From Coriolopsis trogii (Eukaryota; Basidiomycota; Agaricomycetes; Polyporales; Polyporaceae): a DNA stretch of 64,000 nt. The stretch is taken from NCBI GenBank assembly GCA_020543525.1, contig JAHYIO010000036.1:434001-498000 (forward strand). The letters are read 5' to 3'. This document shows, piece after piece, positions 23,121-34,600 of the stretch. The notes beneath the pieces are model-generated. The model was not told where the DNA came from. It did no database searches and saw only the letters and a list, made by a program, of their open reading frames with translations. The position numbers and the translations under genes were made by a program. Position 1 is the first letter of the stretch; each line of letters starts with the position of its first letter.

Positions 23121-24022
23121 CTCTCTTATACAGCTCATTCTCTCTCATACAGGCTCATTCACTTCTTCATGCAGGCTTTTCTCTCATTCATTTTCTTCAT
23201 ACAGGCTCACGCACGTCTTTCATAGGTCATCCATGCAGTCGCAGAGGCCAACTTCCCGGTGCCGGCGACTACTCTCCTTTTCATGGAAGACTGTTCTCGG
23301 TATGTCCTTCCGACGCTTGTCTCCTCTCTGCCGTGTTCCAGTCATAACAATAGCCTCATCCCCAGTTCGCACCAAGGAGAACCAGTAGCGCTACTGTTCT
23401 GTGAGTGGTAGAGGCCAGCCGCCAAATCGCACACATGTCTGATCCAAAAACAGGTACGAGAGAGGGTCGTACATATTTGGGACTGCGGAGGTCAAGAGGC
23501 AGACAACACCATTCCTGCATGCGGTGTCAACACTGTGTGTGACAGATGCAATGGATGCCTGCCTCAAGTTTCATTTGCACGCCTGGCGCGTAGACACTGC
23601 CATGTGAAGATCTGAAACTGTCGCGAGCAATGGACTGACCTGGACCGAGTTTGTTTACCCGATGCATGCATCGCCTACTACGCGGTGATTGTTTCAAACC
23701 ACCTGCTCTCACAATGGTTGAACCTCCCGGGAGTCACCTGCACACGGCCATCTCAATGTTGCATTCCCTCAGAGTGTCAGACCTGGGTGCTGCATCTTCC
23801 GTCGGAGATAGAGTAGCCCGTGTGACTGTTTTTGTGCTCCGTAATGTAATTGAATCATTTATCTCACTTTGCAGATTGTGTACATATTCCCATGTCTTAT
23901 GATGCATCTCAGACACTCTCGGCTATCTCGGGTATAAGTAGTGCATTTGTCATGGACTCAACTTAACATTGAACCAGACGATACGGGAGAACTACTATGA
24001 GTAACAGGCTCAGGCAGAATGT

Positions 24023-24826
24023 CTAGTCATCAAATTCAGAGATAGGGTCAGAGTCTGAGTCCGAGTGATCACCATCTGCCAGAACCTCATACCCAGCCGG
24101 ATGCCAAGCCATCCGCACCCTGTGCATGTTGATGATTGGTCGGGGATCTGATGGTGTGTAGGGACGTCCGGGTCTCGCCTCCTCCTCCGCGATGATTGAG
24201 TCCTGAATGACCTTTGCACTCTTTGGACCATTGCGCTCATACCGGGGTGTCCGGATCTGTCCATTCTTGTCGTAACGTGCATGATGCCGGCCAATGTTGC
24301 TGCGGCCATAGTTTGGAACTGGGGCAGAAGCAGGCTGTACAACTCCCGGGCATGCGCTCTCTGGATTGAGCCTGGCAGCGTGGAGCTCAGCAGGTGAGGC
24401 AGGTGCAAAGTAGAGTTGTGGTGGATCAGTGGTCAAGAGGCGTATGAGGACTCGGACGTGGTGCAGGGGCAGATCACCGGGATTCCCAAATGGGATGTGG
24501 CTGGGCCACCCGCGGCATATGAGCTCCAAGCCATGGACAATGTCCTTGACAAATGTCTCCAACTTGTACTGCATCGTTGCATGTGGATCACCAGATGCCT
24601 GGACTTGAGTAAATAGTCAGTAAGAGACATACATGTTAGGGAGGCCCACTCGAGTCACGGTGCACTCACTGAGCCGCTCTTTTAACAGCCGTCGAACTGT
24701 CCCGCGGACTTGGCCTGATGGCGTTGAGTAGACACGACGGGGTGCTTGTTCAGGTGGATGGGAGAGCAACACAGAGGATGCATGAGCTGTGTGTATCATG
24801 ACAAGACGACGGCGTACAGCAGGCAT
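24023..24826 (-). CDS. Unknown two-exon gene of module 2, copy 3
   Basis: Exons 24826-24670 and 24603-24023, with the same GTGAGT donor and CAAG acceptor as the first copy. The product is 245 residues, differing from copy 1 at few positions (for example Val to Ile before QDSII, and Gly to Arg in INMHxVRM). Acidic Ser-Asp tail retained. Family not recognised. The copia element lies about 370 bp upstream of this gene and could affect its expression. Confidence 0.6.
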
Positions 24827-25186
24827 GATGACTGATCGGATTGTTCAAACTCTCAAGAGACAACTAGTATTTATACTACAAAGGCAGAGCGCACAGATGT
24901 CAATGACACCAAGATAGTAGATGGTGTCCATGTTCTCATTTGCCGTGTCCATGACACACATACTGCATTCATCCTGGGAGAAGATGAAGTGCCGTCTCTC
25001 ACCCGTATCTTTGTTGCACAACCCGAGACTGTGTGAAAGTACATGATGCGGTGCATCACAATTGCCTTTGCCTTGTTGAGAGCTTGACCATGCCGCTCTC
25101 GCTACCAACACTTTGGTACAGGGTCACTCAACTCGCTTATTGTCACTTTCTCTCATCTGTTCTATTTGCTGCAACGGCATTGGTTC

Positions 25187-25191
25187 CAGGT
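25187..25191. repeat. Target-site duplication CAGGT, left
   Basis: Five bases directly before the 5' LTR; the same five follow the 3' LTR at 31695-31699. The empty site in other module 2 copies reads TTCCAGGTGGTG with a single CAGGT, confirming the insertion point. Confidence 0.95.
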
Positions 25192-25758
25192 TGTTGACAT
25201 TCTGGATTTACGGCTTTACCGGTCCGGAGTTGTGCACACAACCTTTGTATGGTCATGTTTACCCATGTTTAGATAGCGCTTACTATAGGCTGTGTTTCTA
25301 CTTACCATATACGGTTTTCTCTACGAAACTACTGTACATTCCCATGACCATATGGTTCCCTTGTCTTCCTGTGCGTTCTACAATGCACCGGAACATTCTA
25401 GACCTTATGTCTTACTCAGAATACTCTCGGCTCTTACTCATACGCCGAGTACGGACTCTTACTCATCGTTCTATGGTTAACATGTGACTGCTTCATTCGC
25501 TTACTCATGCACTCTTCTCTCCAGTATATAAGGCAGTCTGTTTGCCCCTCTGCTCTTCAGTCGTTCGCTCACTGACTGAAGAGTAAGTCCCACTCATTAC
25601 TTATGCTCTACTACACTTTACTTACTAGTACTTGTAGTCTCTCTTTGTGTGACTTACAGGTACTAAACTATGCAATATAGTCGTTCGCTCACTGACTGAA
25701 GATCTCTCTTTGTGTGACTTACAGGTCGCTCCAAGCCTTCCAGGTTCAGAGTTCATCA
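25192..25758 (+). repeat. 5' LTR
   Basis: 567 bp, starting TGTTGACA and ending TCATCA. Contains a TATATAA box, and two words that each occur twice in its last 200 bases: GTCGTTCGCTCACTGACTG at 25560 and 25680, and CTCTTTGTGTGACTTACAG in two places. Confidence 0.95.
25525..25531 (+). promoter_or_regulatory. LTR TATA box
   Basis: TATATAA. Transcription would be expected to start roughly 25-35 bases downstream, around 25555-25565, which sets the U3/R border. The same box is in the 3' LTR at about 31461. Confidence 0.6.
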
Positions 25759-25770
25759 GGTTATGAGCCC
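25759..25770 (+). other. Primer-binding site, initiator tRNA-Met half type
   Basis: GGTTATGAGCCC follows the LTR directly. Its complement, GGGCTCATAACC, is the anticodon stem-loop of eukaryotic initiator tRNA-Met. Priming from an internally cleaved initiator tRNA is the scheme used by Drosophila copia. Confidence 0.8.
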
Positions 25771-26811
25771 TGCGCTCTAATCGGTTGCTTCTCTGTCGAC
25801 ACCTCTGCGCGCAACTCTTTGTACGTCGACTCTCTGCCCGTGCATCCCACTTTCCTACTCTCTTGACTGTGCCCGCCGACACTGCTGCCAGGGGGACATT
25901 TCTGCGCTCGTGACGCAGCCCTGAGCGCTTCGTAGTCAGTCTCTAGTCTACTATCGTTGTAACACCTGTTGTGCTCTCGAGGCACCTGGGTGATTCAGGC
26001 ATCCCTCAGCCAGGCCACGCACTTGCGCCCGCCAGCTGTTGTACCCGGGGTGGTTAGCACCTTTGGACCGGAGGACAACCGTTCGGACCCTCCTTACGAT
26101 ACCTTTTTGCCTCGGTAGTTACTATAGCGTTTCTTGGGCACAGTTGGCGACTTCTACCCGGATTGTCGGTAATTTCGGCTTACTGGCTCTCTGGTTCACC
26201 TCAAAAGGTGCCCCTGTCCACCTTCCTCGCACGTGGCACGTCAATCATCGCGTATACTTTGAACCACCGTTCTGGAGCCGACTCTTCCAGCATCTCCTCA
26301 TTCCTCTGAGTCTGAAGTCGAGGACATTGTTGATACTTCGACAGAAGCATCCTCTGACAGCTCAGGCAACGAGGAATCCTGCGAGGATCTTCCACACGTT
26401 TGGGACTCTGACGAACAAGTCGACGCCCACCTTCAAAGCGACGGTTGGTACAATTGTGCCGTGAGCCCCTGTCCTCATCGGTACAACAACGTTGCTTTAC
26501 CGGAAGATCCCACATCGTTCGCTTGGCAACCTATCTCTCCCTACCAAGCAGACGAGGAGTTTCTTGCTGGAGTCAACACAGCTCTTCCAGTCGCATCCGA
26601 TACACCCTACGACACACCACTTGTCGTAGCGCTTCCTCTCGCCTCTAACACCCCATACGACACCCCTCTCGTCGCATCTCCGCATCTCTCTCCAATCGAA
26701 ACTCTTCCTCCTCCTCTCGTCACTGCGCTTCCATCTGTTGCGCCTATATCCTTCACTCTAGACTTCGACGACAAGGATTATCTCCACTCTTCTCAGTACC
26801 TGCTTTCAATT

Positions 26812-29800
26812 ATGGGAGACGTCAAGATCGACTCGATCCCTATCCTTTCTTCGGCGAACCAGTACAATGACTGGGCTGCAAAGCTCAAGGGGTACTTCAT
26901 CTTCATGGGCTGTTGGGAGATTGTCGAAGGCACCAAGACTGAGCCCTCTCCTGCCGGTACTACTGCCACTGCGGCGGAGTTAGTCGCCATAGAGGCATGG
27001 CAGAAGCTCAATGGGCAGGCTCGCGGCATGATGTATATGCGGGTCTCACCGAACTTCCACTATGTCCTCGATGCGAAGGTTCTGGGTCAAGGTGGTGCTG
27101 CTCCTCGTACCATGACAGCCGCTGAGACCTGGGCCGCCATCAAGACGAAGTTTGGCACGCCCAACAGTGCTCACGTCTGGGGCATGTTCGAGTCGCTCGT
27201 TGCAGAGCCTCGCATGAACGATTCGAAGCCTCTCCAGGACCAGATGATGAAGATCATCAACCGCCTTCGCGACATCGATAGCAACGGCGTCAAGCTCAGT
27301 GAGACCATGCAGGCTCTCCTGTTGCTGTCGAAGGTCCCCGAGTCCTACCAGTCCATGGTTTCTGCGCTAATGGCTATTACGGACATCGACAAGGTCACCC
27401 TCGACGACATCCAGTCGAAGACCTTGGCCGAGGAGTCATTGCGCAAGAACGGACAGTCCGCCAACAAGGTCTCCCAGACCAAGCCGAAGCCTAAGGGTCC
27501 TTGCTCCTTCTGTGGCGGTAGTTCTCACCACGAGTCCAACTGCTACAAGAAGCACCCAGACAAGCGTCCCAAGGGCAAGAAGAAGGAGAAGGAGAGGGAT
27601 AAGGACAAGGACAAGGGGAAGAACAAGGACACTACTTCTCATAGCCATGCACATGTCGTCTCTGAGTCTGTATCTGCTGTAAACGTACTTTCGGGTCCCT
27701 CGAACATCGCTGCTTCTTTCTATGATGAGGCTATGGCCTCGGACAGCTCGAAGTGGACCATGTGGCTTATGGACTCAGGAGCCTCTCAACATATCACCGG
27801 CGACATGTCTGACTTTTCTACCTACCAGCCTTTCGAGACCACTGTTCCCTTTGGAACGGCTGCGTCAGGTGAAAGTAGTGTTATCCATGCGCTTGGGTCG
27901 GGAACGGTTGAAGGGATCGCGTACATCGATAATCAGAGCGTCCCAGTCACCTTCAACAACGTCTACTACATCCCGCATGTGGAAGGTCGTCTTTTCTTGA
28001 CGGGCTCCATTGAGCGCAATGGTTATTCCTTGTTCCAAGGCGAAGGTCGCATGTGTATCTTTGACAAGCTACCTGATGGTGCTGTCAAACATGGTTCGAT
28101 GATTCGTATCATGGGTCGAAAGATCCTTGAGGCGAGGTACAACCCGAATAGCAACACGTACTGGACACTCCTCGAACTCCGTAATGGTCAGCGTGTCCAC
28201 CTCAATGTCCGTCGCTTCAAGACCTGGCATCGTCGCTTTGGTCATGCGGGCAAGGACGTGGTACGTCATCTTCCTAAGAACACCAAGGGAGTTGATGCCG
28301 TTGATCCTGCGGATGAAGAGCCATGTGACGGATGTGCCTTTGGCAAATCCACTCGCGCCCCCTTTCCACCTTCTGAGAAGCGTGCGACTGAAGTTCTCGA
28401 GCTCATCCATACAGATCTTGATGGACCGATGCGTACTCAGGCTATCGGAGGATGGAAGTATTTTGCCGGTTTCATTGACGATTACTCTGGTCTTGCTCGC
28501 GCCTACTATCTTAAGCACAAGTCGGACGCTGTTAAAGCATTCCTCGACTATAAGGCATGGGCTGAGACTCAGACTGGTAAAAAGATCAAGAAAGTCCGCT
28601 CTGATCGAGGGGGGGAATACACGTCTAGCGAGTTCAGCGAGCTTCTTCGTTCGCATGGCATCGAGCACCAGAAGACAGTTGCGGGTTCACCTCAACAGAA
28701 TGGACGTGCTGAACGCTGGAACCGTACCATCACCGAGAAGGCTTTGTGTATGTTACATCAGGCTGGACTTAGTCACGGTTTCTGGCAACTTGCCATCGAT
28801 GCAGCTGTTCATATCTACAATCGTCAACCTATGCGACGACACAAATGGCAATGCCCTATCACGTTGTGGGACGGCACCATACCGGACGTTTCCTACTTCC
28901 GCGTGTTTGGGTGCAAAGCCTTTGTGCATGTGCAGAAGGCGAAGCGCGAAGGGAAGCTCGACAAGAAGGCAGTCGAGATGATCTTCGTGGGGTATGAGCA
29001 GGGTTCCAAGGGGTATCGTTTTTGGAATCCGGCCACCCACTCTATCGTCGTGTCCCGCGATGTGACATTCGATGAAGAGTCTTTCCCTGCACGAAAACTT
29101 CCTGGCAATCAACCTGTCGCCCCCAGTGATAATCCGTTTGTGAATGACCAGTCGGATGAGTCCTCGAACGACGACTCTGACTCGGTCGATCCCAACGACA
29201 TCCTGGACATTCCCCTTCCCATTCCGCTTGATGTCCCACCACCGCTTGATCACTCTGTAGACGATGATGCGCCTGAAGCACCTGCTCCGGCTAATGCCCC
29301 TGATCGTCCTCCAACACCACCGCCTGTCCCTGCTCCTCATCCTCCTCACCGTCGTGGTCGTAACAGACCAGTGGGAGATAATCAGCCTAGCATTGCTCGT
29401 GACCGTCCTCATCGTGACAAAGCAGGCATTCCCCACCCGAGTAGGACTCAGGACAACATCTATGGTGACGAGAACCCGGTTCATGTTGACACTCGGACAG
29501 ATCCGGATGGAGATCAGTGGGAGGCAGAGACTTTCCTCGCTTTTCTTGCTGCTGCTCAGTTGAAAGCTGGCATTCCTCAATCCCACAAGGAGGCCATGCG
29601 ATCGCCTGATGCTCCTAAGTGGCGCGAAGCTGAGAAGTCGGAGTATGACTCGCTCATCGAGAACAGGACCTGGGTACTTGTTCCTCGTCCTAAAGGTCGA
29701 CATGTCGTCTCAAACCGCTGGGTTTATGACATTAAACATGATGGGCGGTATAAAGCTCGTCTTGTTGCTCGCGGTTTTACTCAAGTATGGGGTGAGGACT

Positions 29801-31116
29801 ATCACGAGACGTTCTCTCCGGTTGCGCGGTTCGAGTCTATCCGGTATCTTCTTGCGCATGCTGCGCTTGAGGACTGGGACATCGAATCTATGGATGTCAA
29901 GACCGCGTTTCTGAATGGCGATTTCGAAGAGGAAATCTACATGGAACAGCCCGAAGGCTGGGTCGTTCCTGGGAAGGAAGATCACGTCTGTCTGCTCAAA
30001 AAGGCTATCTATGGTCTTAAACAGGCGTCGCGTCAATGGAATGCGAAGATTCATCAGTCGCTTCTTGACTTGGGATTCCAACGGACCTATTCTGATGCCG
30101 GGATCTACATATATCGGCGACAAGGGGGGGAACACGTAACGATTGTCGTACTCTATGTCGACGATCTACTTCTCATCGGCGATCAGTCTAGTCACATCAA
30201 GCACGTCAAGCGCTCTCTCTCTAAGCAGTACAAGATGACGGACTTGGGACCAGTCAAGCGCTTCCTTGGTCTTCGCATCACTCGAGATCGTTCCACTCGA
30301 ACACTCGACATCGACCAGGAAGAGTATATCCAGTCTGTCCTTGAGCGTTTCCAGATGGCTGACTGTAAACCGTCGCGTACTCCTCTCCCTGCTGGTGCTG
30401 TTTTGGTGAAAACCGATCAGCCCGCTTCCGATTCATTCAGGCAACGCTACCAGAGTCTTATTGGCAGTCTTTTGTACGCCATGCTCGGGACGCGCCCTGA
30501 TATTGCTTTCGCTGTCACACGGTTATCCAAGTACAATGCCAATCCCTCTGAAGCGCACATGAACTATGCCAAGTATGTCCTGCGTTACCTTCAGGGAACA
30601 AAGGCGTACCGGCTGCGCTACAAGGGAGCGTCTAATGACGGTCTGATTTCGTACTCAGATTCGGACTGGGCGGAAGACCGTGATGATCGGCACTCAACCT
30701 CTGGCTTTGTCTTCTTGATGGCAGGTGGTGCTGTATCGTGGGCATCGAGGTGTCAGCCTACCATTTCGCTCTCCTCGACCGAGGCGGAATATAAAGCGGC
30801 CTCCGACACTTGTCGTCAGTTGGCATGGCTGAGGACCTTCGGCAATGAACTCGGAGATGACGTGACTGATCCGACGCCTTTGTGTCTCGACAACCAAGGC
30901 TCGATCTTCTTGTCTGTCAATCCAGTCATTGACCGTCGTACCAAGCACATAGAGATCCGTTATCACTTCATTCGTGAACAGGTCGAGATGGGATCTGTCG
31001 AGATCTACTATGTCGCTTCTGAGGACCAATTGGCCGACCCCCTCACGAAGAACGTGCCTTACTCCAATCAGGCCAAATTCATTGAGGAGATAGGTCTTGT
31101 GTCCGTTGCATCTTGA
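26812..31116 (+). CDS. Copia Gag-Pol polyprotein (1,434 aa)
   Basis: The first in-frame ATG is at 26812; the frame is open 183 codons further upstream (to 26263) but without an ATG. Residue numbers count from 26812. The Gag part ends in a Lys-rich segment with the CX2CX4HX4C knuckle at 231-244. The protease site is DSGAS at 321. The pre-integrase HHCC zinc site has His 473 and 478 and Cys 505 and 508. The integrase catalytic triad is Asp535, Asp598 and Glu634, with DX35E spacing. A Pro/Asp-rich linker precedes reverse transcriptase, which contains KARLVARGF, DVKTAFLNG and YVDD at 1115-1118. RNase H has the DSDW motif near 1283 and STEAEY downstream. All key residues are present in a single frame, so Gag to Pol ratio is not set by a frameshift. 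Cleavage would yield Gag, PR, IN and RT/RH within cytoplasmic particles. Confidence 0.95.
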   Translation: MGDVKIDSIPILSSANQYNDWAAKLKGYFIFMGCWEIVEGTKTEPSPAGTTATAAELVAIEAWQKLNGQARGMMYMRVSPNFHYVLDAKVLGQGGAAPRTMTAAETWAAIKTKFGTPNSAHVWGMFESLVAEPRMNDSKPLQDQMMKIINRLRDIDSNGVKLSETMQALLLLSKVPESYQSMVSALMAITDIDKVTLDDIQSKTLAEESLRKNGQSANKVSQTKPKPKGPCSFCGGSSHHESNCYKKHPDKRPKGKKKEKERDKDKDKGKNKDTTSHSHAHVVSESVSAVNVLSGPSNIAASFYDEAMASDSSKWTMWLMDSGASQHITGDMSDFSTYQPFETTVPFGTAASGESSVIHALGSGTVEGIAYIDNQSVPVTFNNVYYIPHVEGRLFLTGSIERNGYSLFQGEGRMCIFDKLPDGAVKHGSMIRIMGRKILEARYNPNSNTYWTLLELRNGQRVHLNVRRFKTWHRRFGHAGKDVVRHLPKNTKGVDAVDPADEEPCDGCAFGKSTRAPFPPSEKRATEVLELIHTDLDGPMRTQAIGGWKYFAGFIDDYSGLARAYYLKHKSDAVKAFLDYKAWAETQTGKKIKKVRSDRGGEYTSSEFSELLRSHGIEHQKTVAGSPQQNGRAERWNRTITEKALCMLHQAGLSHGFWQLAIDAAVHIYNRQPMRRHKWQCPITLWDGTIPDVSYFRVFGCKAFVHVQKAKREGKLDKKAVEMIFVGYEQGSKGYRFWNPATHSIVVSRDVTFDEESFPARKLPGNQPVAPSDNPFVNDQSDESSNDDSDSVDPNDILDIPLPIPLDVPPPLDHSVDDDAPEAPAPANAPDRPPTPPPVPAPHPPHRRGRNRPVGDNQPSIARDRPHRDKAGIPHPSRTQDNIYGDENPVHVDTRTDPDGDQWEAETFLAFLAAAQLKAGIPQSHKEAMRSPDAPKWREAEKSEYDSLIENRTWVLVPRPKGRHVVSNRWVYDIKHDGRYKARLVARGFTQVWGEDYHETFSPVARFESIRYLLAHAALEDWDIESMDVKTAFLNGDFEEEIYMEQPEGWVVPGKEDHVCLLKKAIYGLKQASRQWNAKIHQSLLDLGFQRTYSDAGIYIYRRQGGEHVTIVVLYVDDLLLIGDQSSHIKHVKRSLSKQYKMTDLGPVKRFLGLRITRDRSTRTLDIDQEEYIQSVLERFQMADCKPSRTPLPAGAVLVKTDQPASDSFRQRYQSLIGSLLYAMLGTRPDIAFAVTRLSKYNANPSEAHMNYAKYVLRYLQGTKAYRLRYKGASNDGLISYSDSDWAEDRDDRHSTSGFVFLMAGGAVSWASRCQPTISLSSTEAEYKAASDTCRQLAWLRTFGNELGDDVTDPTPLCLDNQGSIFLSVNPVIDRRTKHIEIRYHFIREQVEMGSVEIYYVASEDQLADPLTKNVPYSNQAKFIEEIGLVSVAS

Positions 31117-31118
31117 AC

Positions 31119-31127
31119 GAGTGGGAG
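31119..31127 (+). other. Polypurine-like tract
   Basis: GAGTGGGAG directly before the 3' LTR, the place from which plus-strand synthesis is primed. Interrupted by one T and short, as often seen in copia elements. Confidence 0.5.
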
Positions 31128-31694
31128 TGTTGACATTCTGGATTTACGGCTTTACCGGTCCGGAGTTGTGCACACAACCTTTGTATGGTCATGTTTACCT
31201 ATATTTAGATAGCGCTTACTATAGGCTGTGTTTCTACTTACCATATACGGTTTTCTCTACGAAACTACTGTACATTCCCATGACCATATGGTTCCCTTGT
31301 CTTCCTGTGCGTTCTACAATGCACCGGAACATTCTAGACCTTATGTCTTACTCAGAATACTCTCGGCTCTTACTCATACGCCGAGTACGGACTCTTACTC
31401 ATCGTTCTATGGTTAACATGTGACTGCTTCATTCGCTTACTCATGCACTCTTCTCTCCAGTATATAAGGCAGTCTGTTTGCCCCTCTGCTCTTCAGTCGT
31501 TCGCTCACTGACTGAAGAGTAAGTCCCACTCATTACTTATGCTCTACTACACTTTACTTACTAGTACTTGTAGTCTCTCTTTGTGTGACTTACAGGTACT
31601 AAACTATGCAATATAGTCGTTCGCTCACTGACTGAAGATCTCTCTTTGTGTGACTTACAGGTCGCTCCAAGCCTTCCAGGTTCAGAGTTCATCA
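31128..31694 (+). repeat. 3' LTR
   Basis: 567 bp, starts 12 bases after the polyprotein stop codon. Matches the 5' LTR except for two noted transitions near 31200. Confidence 0.95.
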
Positions 31695-31699
31695 CAGGT
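31695..31699. repeat. Target-site duplication CAGGT, right
   Basis: Matches 25187-25191; module 2 sequence resumes without loss. Confidence 0.95.
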
Positions 31700-34600
31700 G
31701 GTGCAGGTGGAATGTTGCCCCCATCTCTAGTTACAAAACAGATGCACTGCAGCCAGTGCCAGAGCTGCAATGCAAGCACATAGTGATTTTGTGTCTTGAG
31801 TCTTGACTTGCTACAGCACAAACACGACACCAAGAAATTCGCTAATCACCTTCACCGGAAGCTACCCTGCAACATCAGTCCTCATCGTTGCGATGGTCGT
31901 GCGAGAGGTGCGAGGTCCGCCTACTCAAGCGATATTGAGATACATATGTCCGAGACTTGGCCAGTGGGCAGGCTGCATGGCCGACGGAGCACTTTTCAAG
32001 CGACCAGTCTCAGTGAGTCTGGGAGATGAATGTTTGGTATAGCGCAGACGCAGGTGGCACACCCTCTTTCTGTCAACAAGAGAGCAGTCAATGGCTCTGG
32101 AAGTGATAGACTCTGACGACTTCCCGTCCTCTCCAGAGACTGCCGAATCCTCATCTTTGTTGTTGGTGGTGGTCATGCGCTTTTGCTCTTCCGATGTCAC
32201 TGGCAGACTGTCCCTGGTTCAACGGTGTTCATCCCTGCCAGAGTCCAGACTGTTCAACATGATGTCAGGAGCCTGGATCACGATTGCCTCGAGAAGCTCC
32301 CGGGACCCGGAGCTGCCCTTGTCAGATGATAGTACGTTCACGGATGCGAGGAACCGCCTTGTGCGACTCAGAGCTCACACACATATGACAAATCCGGCAG
32401 AATACACTGGGCGTGCGGAACGTAAGAGAGACAAGCGTGAGTCGCTTACTAGCATGGACGGCTGAGTGAAGCGAGGGTTACTCGACGGGACTATTCCGAG
32501 ACGCGAGTGTTTCAGCCAAGGGGTTATGCTCCTTGCGAACGCTGTGTGCGCAGAGCTGGTGGTCCGTGCGGCGTACATGGCGAGAGGTCAAAACATATTT
32601 AGAGCCCCGGATAAGGCGCGGCATTCTGCACTCCTCTCCCCCGCTCTCACATTTGCTCTGCTACCTGCTTGCACCCTTGCGAGGACCGCGTCCTGCTGCT
32701 GAGGATCAGCATGTCGACCTTGTTGTTCCGGCCGAATTGCTGCTCGTCGTCCATGTTGTTGGGTGAGTGGTCGCTTTGTTTGAGGCAAATCGCTCCTAAT
32801 CGCTTTGCACGCCGCTGGTTCAGCTGCATACCTCTCCCGGGTGTCAGGAGCACGTTATCGCACTCACTTTCTTGGCGTCATGTGAAGACACAGTGTTGGC
32901 CGTTTGATGGTCCTGTCGCTTTTGTGGGTGAGTGTCGGTCCGTACACGTCTTGCATGTTGGCGCAAACACTGACTGTCAATTACCGCTTCCGGGACAGCC
33001 GCAGGTGATGGTCCACTCTGCGCTGCCTTACCCTGGTCGTCTGGATCAGCTCATGACCACTCAGAGCTCGACGTGAGTCTTCCACAAATACGTACCTGGT
33101 GTCATGTGCAGAGACAGCGATGGCTCCTGCACCGCCATCGGCCGTCGCTCCCGGGACGTCTGGAGAGCATGGCCGCCAAGCCAGCACCATACCTGGGCAG
33201 TATCATAGGCGGGTATAGTACGCGCATTGCGTGGAGAATCCCGATGGACGGCGACAACGGAGCGAGGCAATTGTAGAGACTCGGTCAGTGTCACCTGTGG
33301 TGAGCGCAAACGTACCTGTCCCGGGATAGCCGCAGGGTATGATGAACGCTGAGCCGCGGCGCTTTGTCCTAGCCGTCTAGACGAGCTGCCAGGTGAGGTG
33401 AGTAGTCAATTGAGTTGCGCCCGATCTGAGGCATAGGCTGAGTGCATGGCAGATCAGGAACGACAGTGATTCATGCCCCTTTCGCGACCGGAGACACTGG
33501 AAAGCAGCGCGCCCGGTACCAGCTAACGGGGCGACGGGGCAAAGGTCTGATGGTGGGAAGACCATCACTGCGCGTAGGCGTCGTTGTCGTGATAGATACG
33601 CTTCGCAGGAGCAAGGCTCTTCCTGTTGGTCAAGAGGGGATAAGGGGAAAGAGATGACGTGTTGCCCAGAGGAGTAGAGCATGCACATGCCAGTGCGGGC
33701 GTAGTCTGCAATGGGAGTGGGTGGGCTACAGCAGTTAGTACAATGTGGTGACGTTACAGATGGTTGATCAATGCTGGGACGAGGGACACTCACCTGGCGG
33801 GATGGATATGAGCACGGATGTCGTCGGGCTTCAATGTCAGTCAATCACAAGCTGCGTACCTGTTCTGTCGAGGCCCGGGTGTCTCGTATGTCGTTGTCTG
33901 GCTAGCCCTGCCTATCGCGCGCTTTCCTGACGCAGGAGTCAATTCCGGCCCGTTCACGTATGCCAGTTGTCGACAGAGAGCTCGAGCAACTTGTCACCCA
34001 TCCTCATACTCACGCAAGCCGCAGGCCTCTCATGTGTTGCTGGAAGAGTCCCGGTCGTCTGGATCAGCTCATGCCGGGATGGTGGCTAGCGCATGGGAAG
34101 AGGGAGACAGACAGGCGAAGGTAGCAACGAGGGAATCGTCGGGAATTGTGAGGGAGCGGGACGTTCGGGATGGGAAGACGGTATCGTTGATCAATGCTGG
34201 GACGAGGGACGCTCACTTGGTGGGGTGAATATGAGCACGGATGTCGTCGGGCTCCGATGACAGTCAATCACAAGCTGTGTGTGTGTTCTGTCGAGGCCCG
34301 GGTGTCTCGTGTGTCGTTTGGCAGCATGCGCGTGCGATGTTTTGCGCAAGCCTGTCCGTTCACGTACACGACGGAGAGCTCGAGCAACTCGTCGCCCATC
34401 CTCTCACTCACCCACCCAAGCTGCGGGTCTCCCTTGTGTTGCTGGAAGAGTGCCAGTCGTCTGGATCAGCTCATGCTGGGAGGGCATGCGGCGCGCGGAG
34501 AGAGGGAGATAAAATTGCATTGACAGCGGTACGGACGACAGAGTAACTATGCGCCCCATGTCGCCCTCATGCGCGCCTGCGAGGTGAGAGGGGGAGAGAA

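Larger units (their letters stand above)
25192..31694 (+). mobile_element. Full-length Ty1/copia-type LTR retrotransposon
   Basis: A 6,503 bp element with 567 bp LTRs (TG...CA ends), 5 bp target duplication, primer-binding site, polypurine-like tract and one long Gag-Pol frame. The domain order is Gag zinc knuckle, protease, integrase, reverse transcriptase, RNase H, which is the copia order. The LTRs differ at two positions that I noted (both transitions, near 25264-25267 versus 31200-31203), so the insertion is recent. No internal stop or frameshift was found, so it may be active. Confidence 0.95.

Noticed and set aside
22829..23388. Frames crossing the 19 bp minisatellite
   Set aside because: Their length follows the number of repeat units, and 19 is not a multiple of three, so frames change between modules.
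28069..29703. Long minus-strand frames opposite the copia polyprotein
   Set aside because: They are shadows of a strongly biased coding strand and have no domain.
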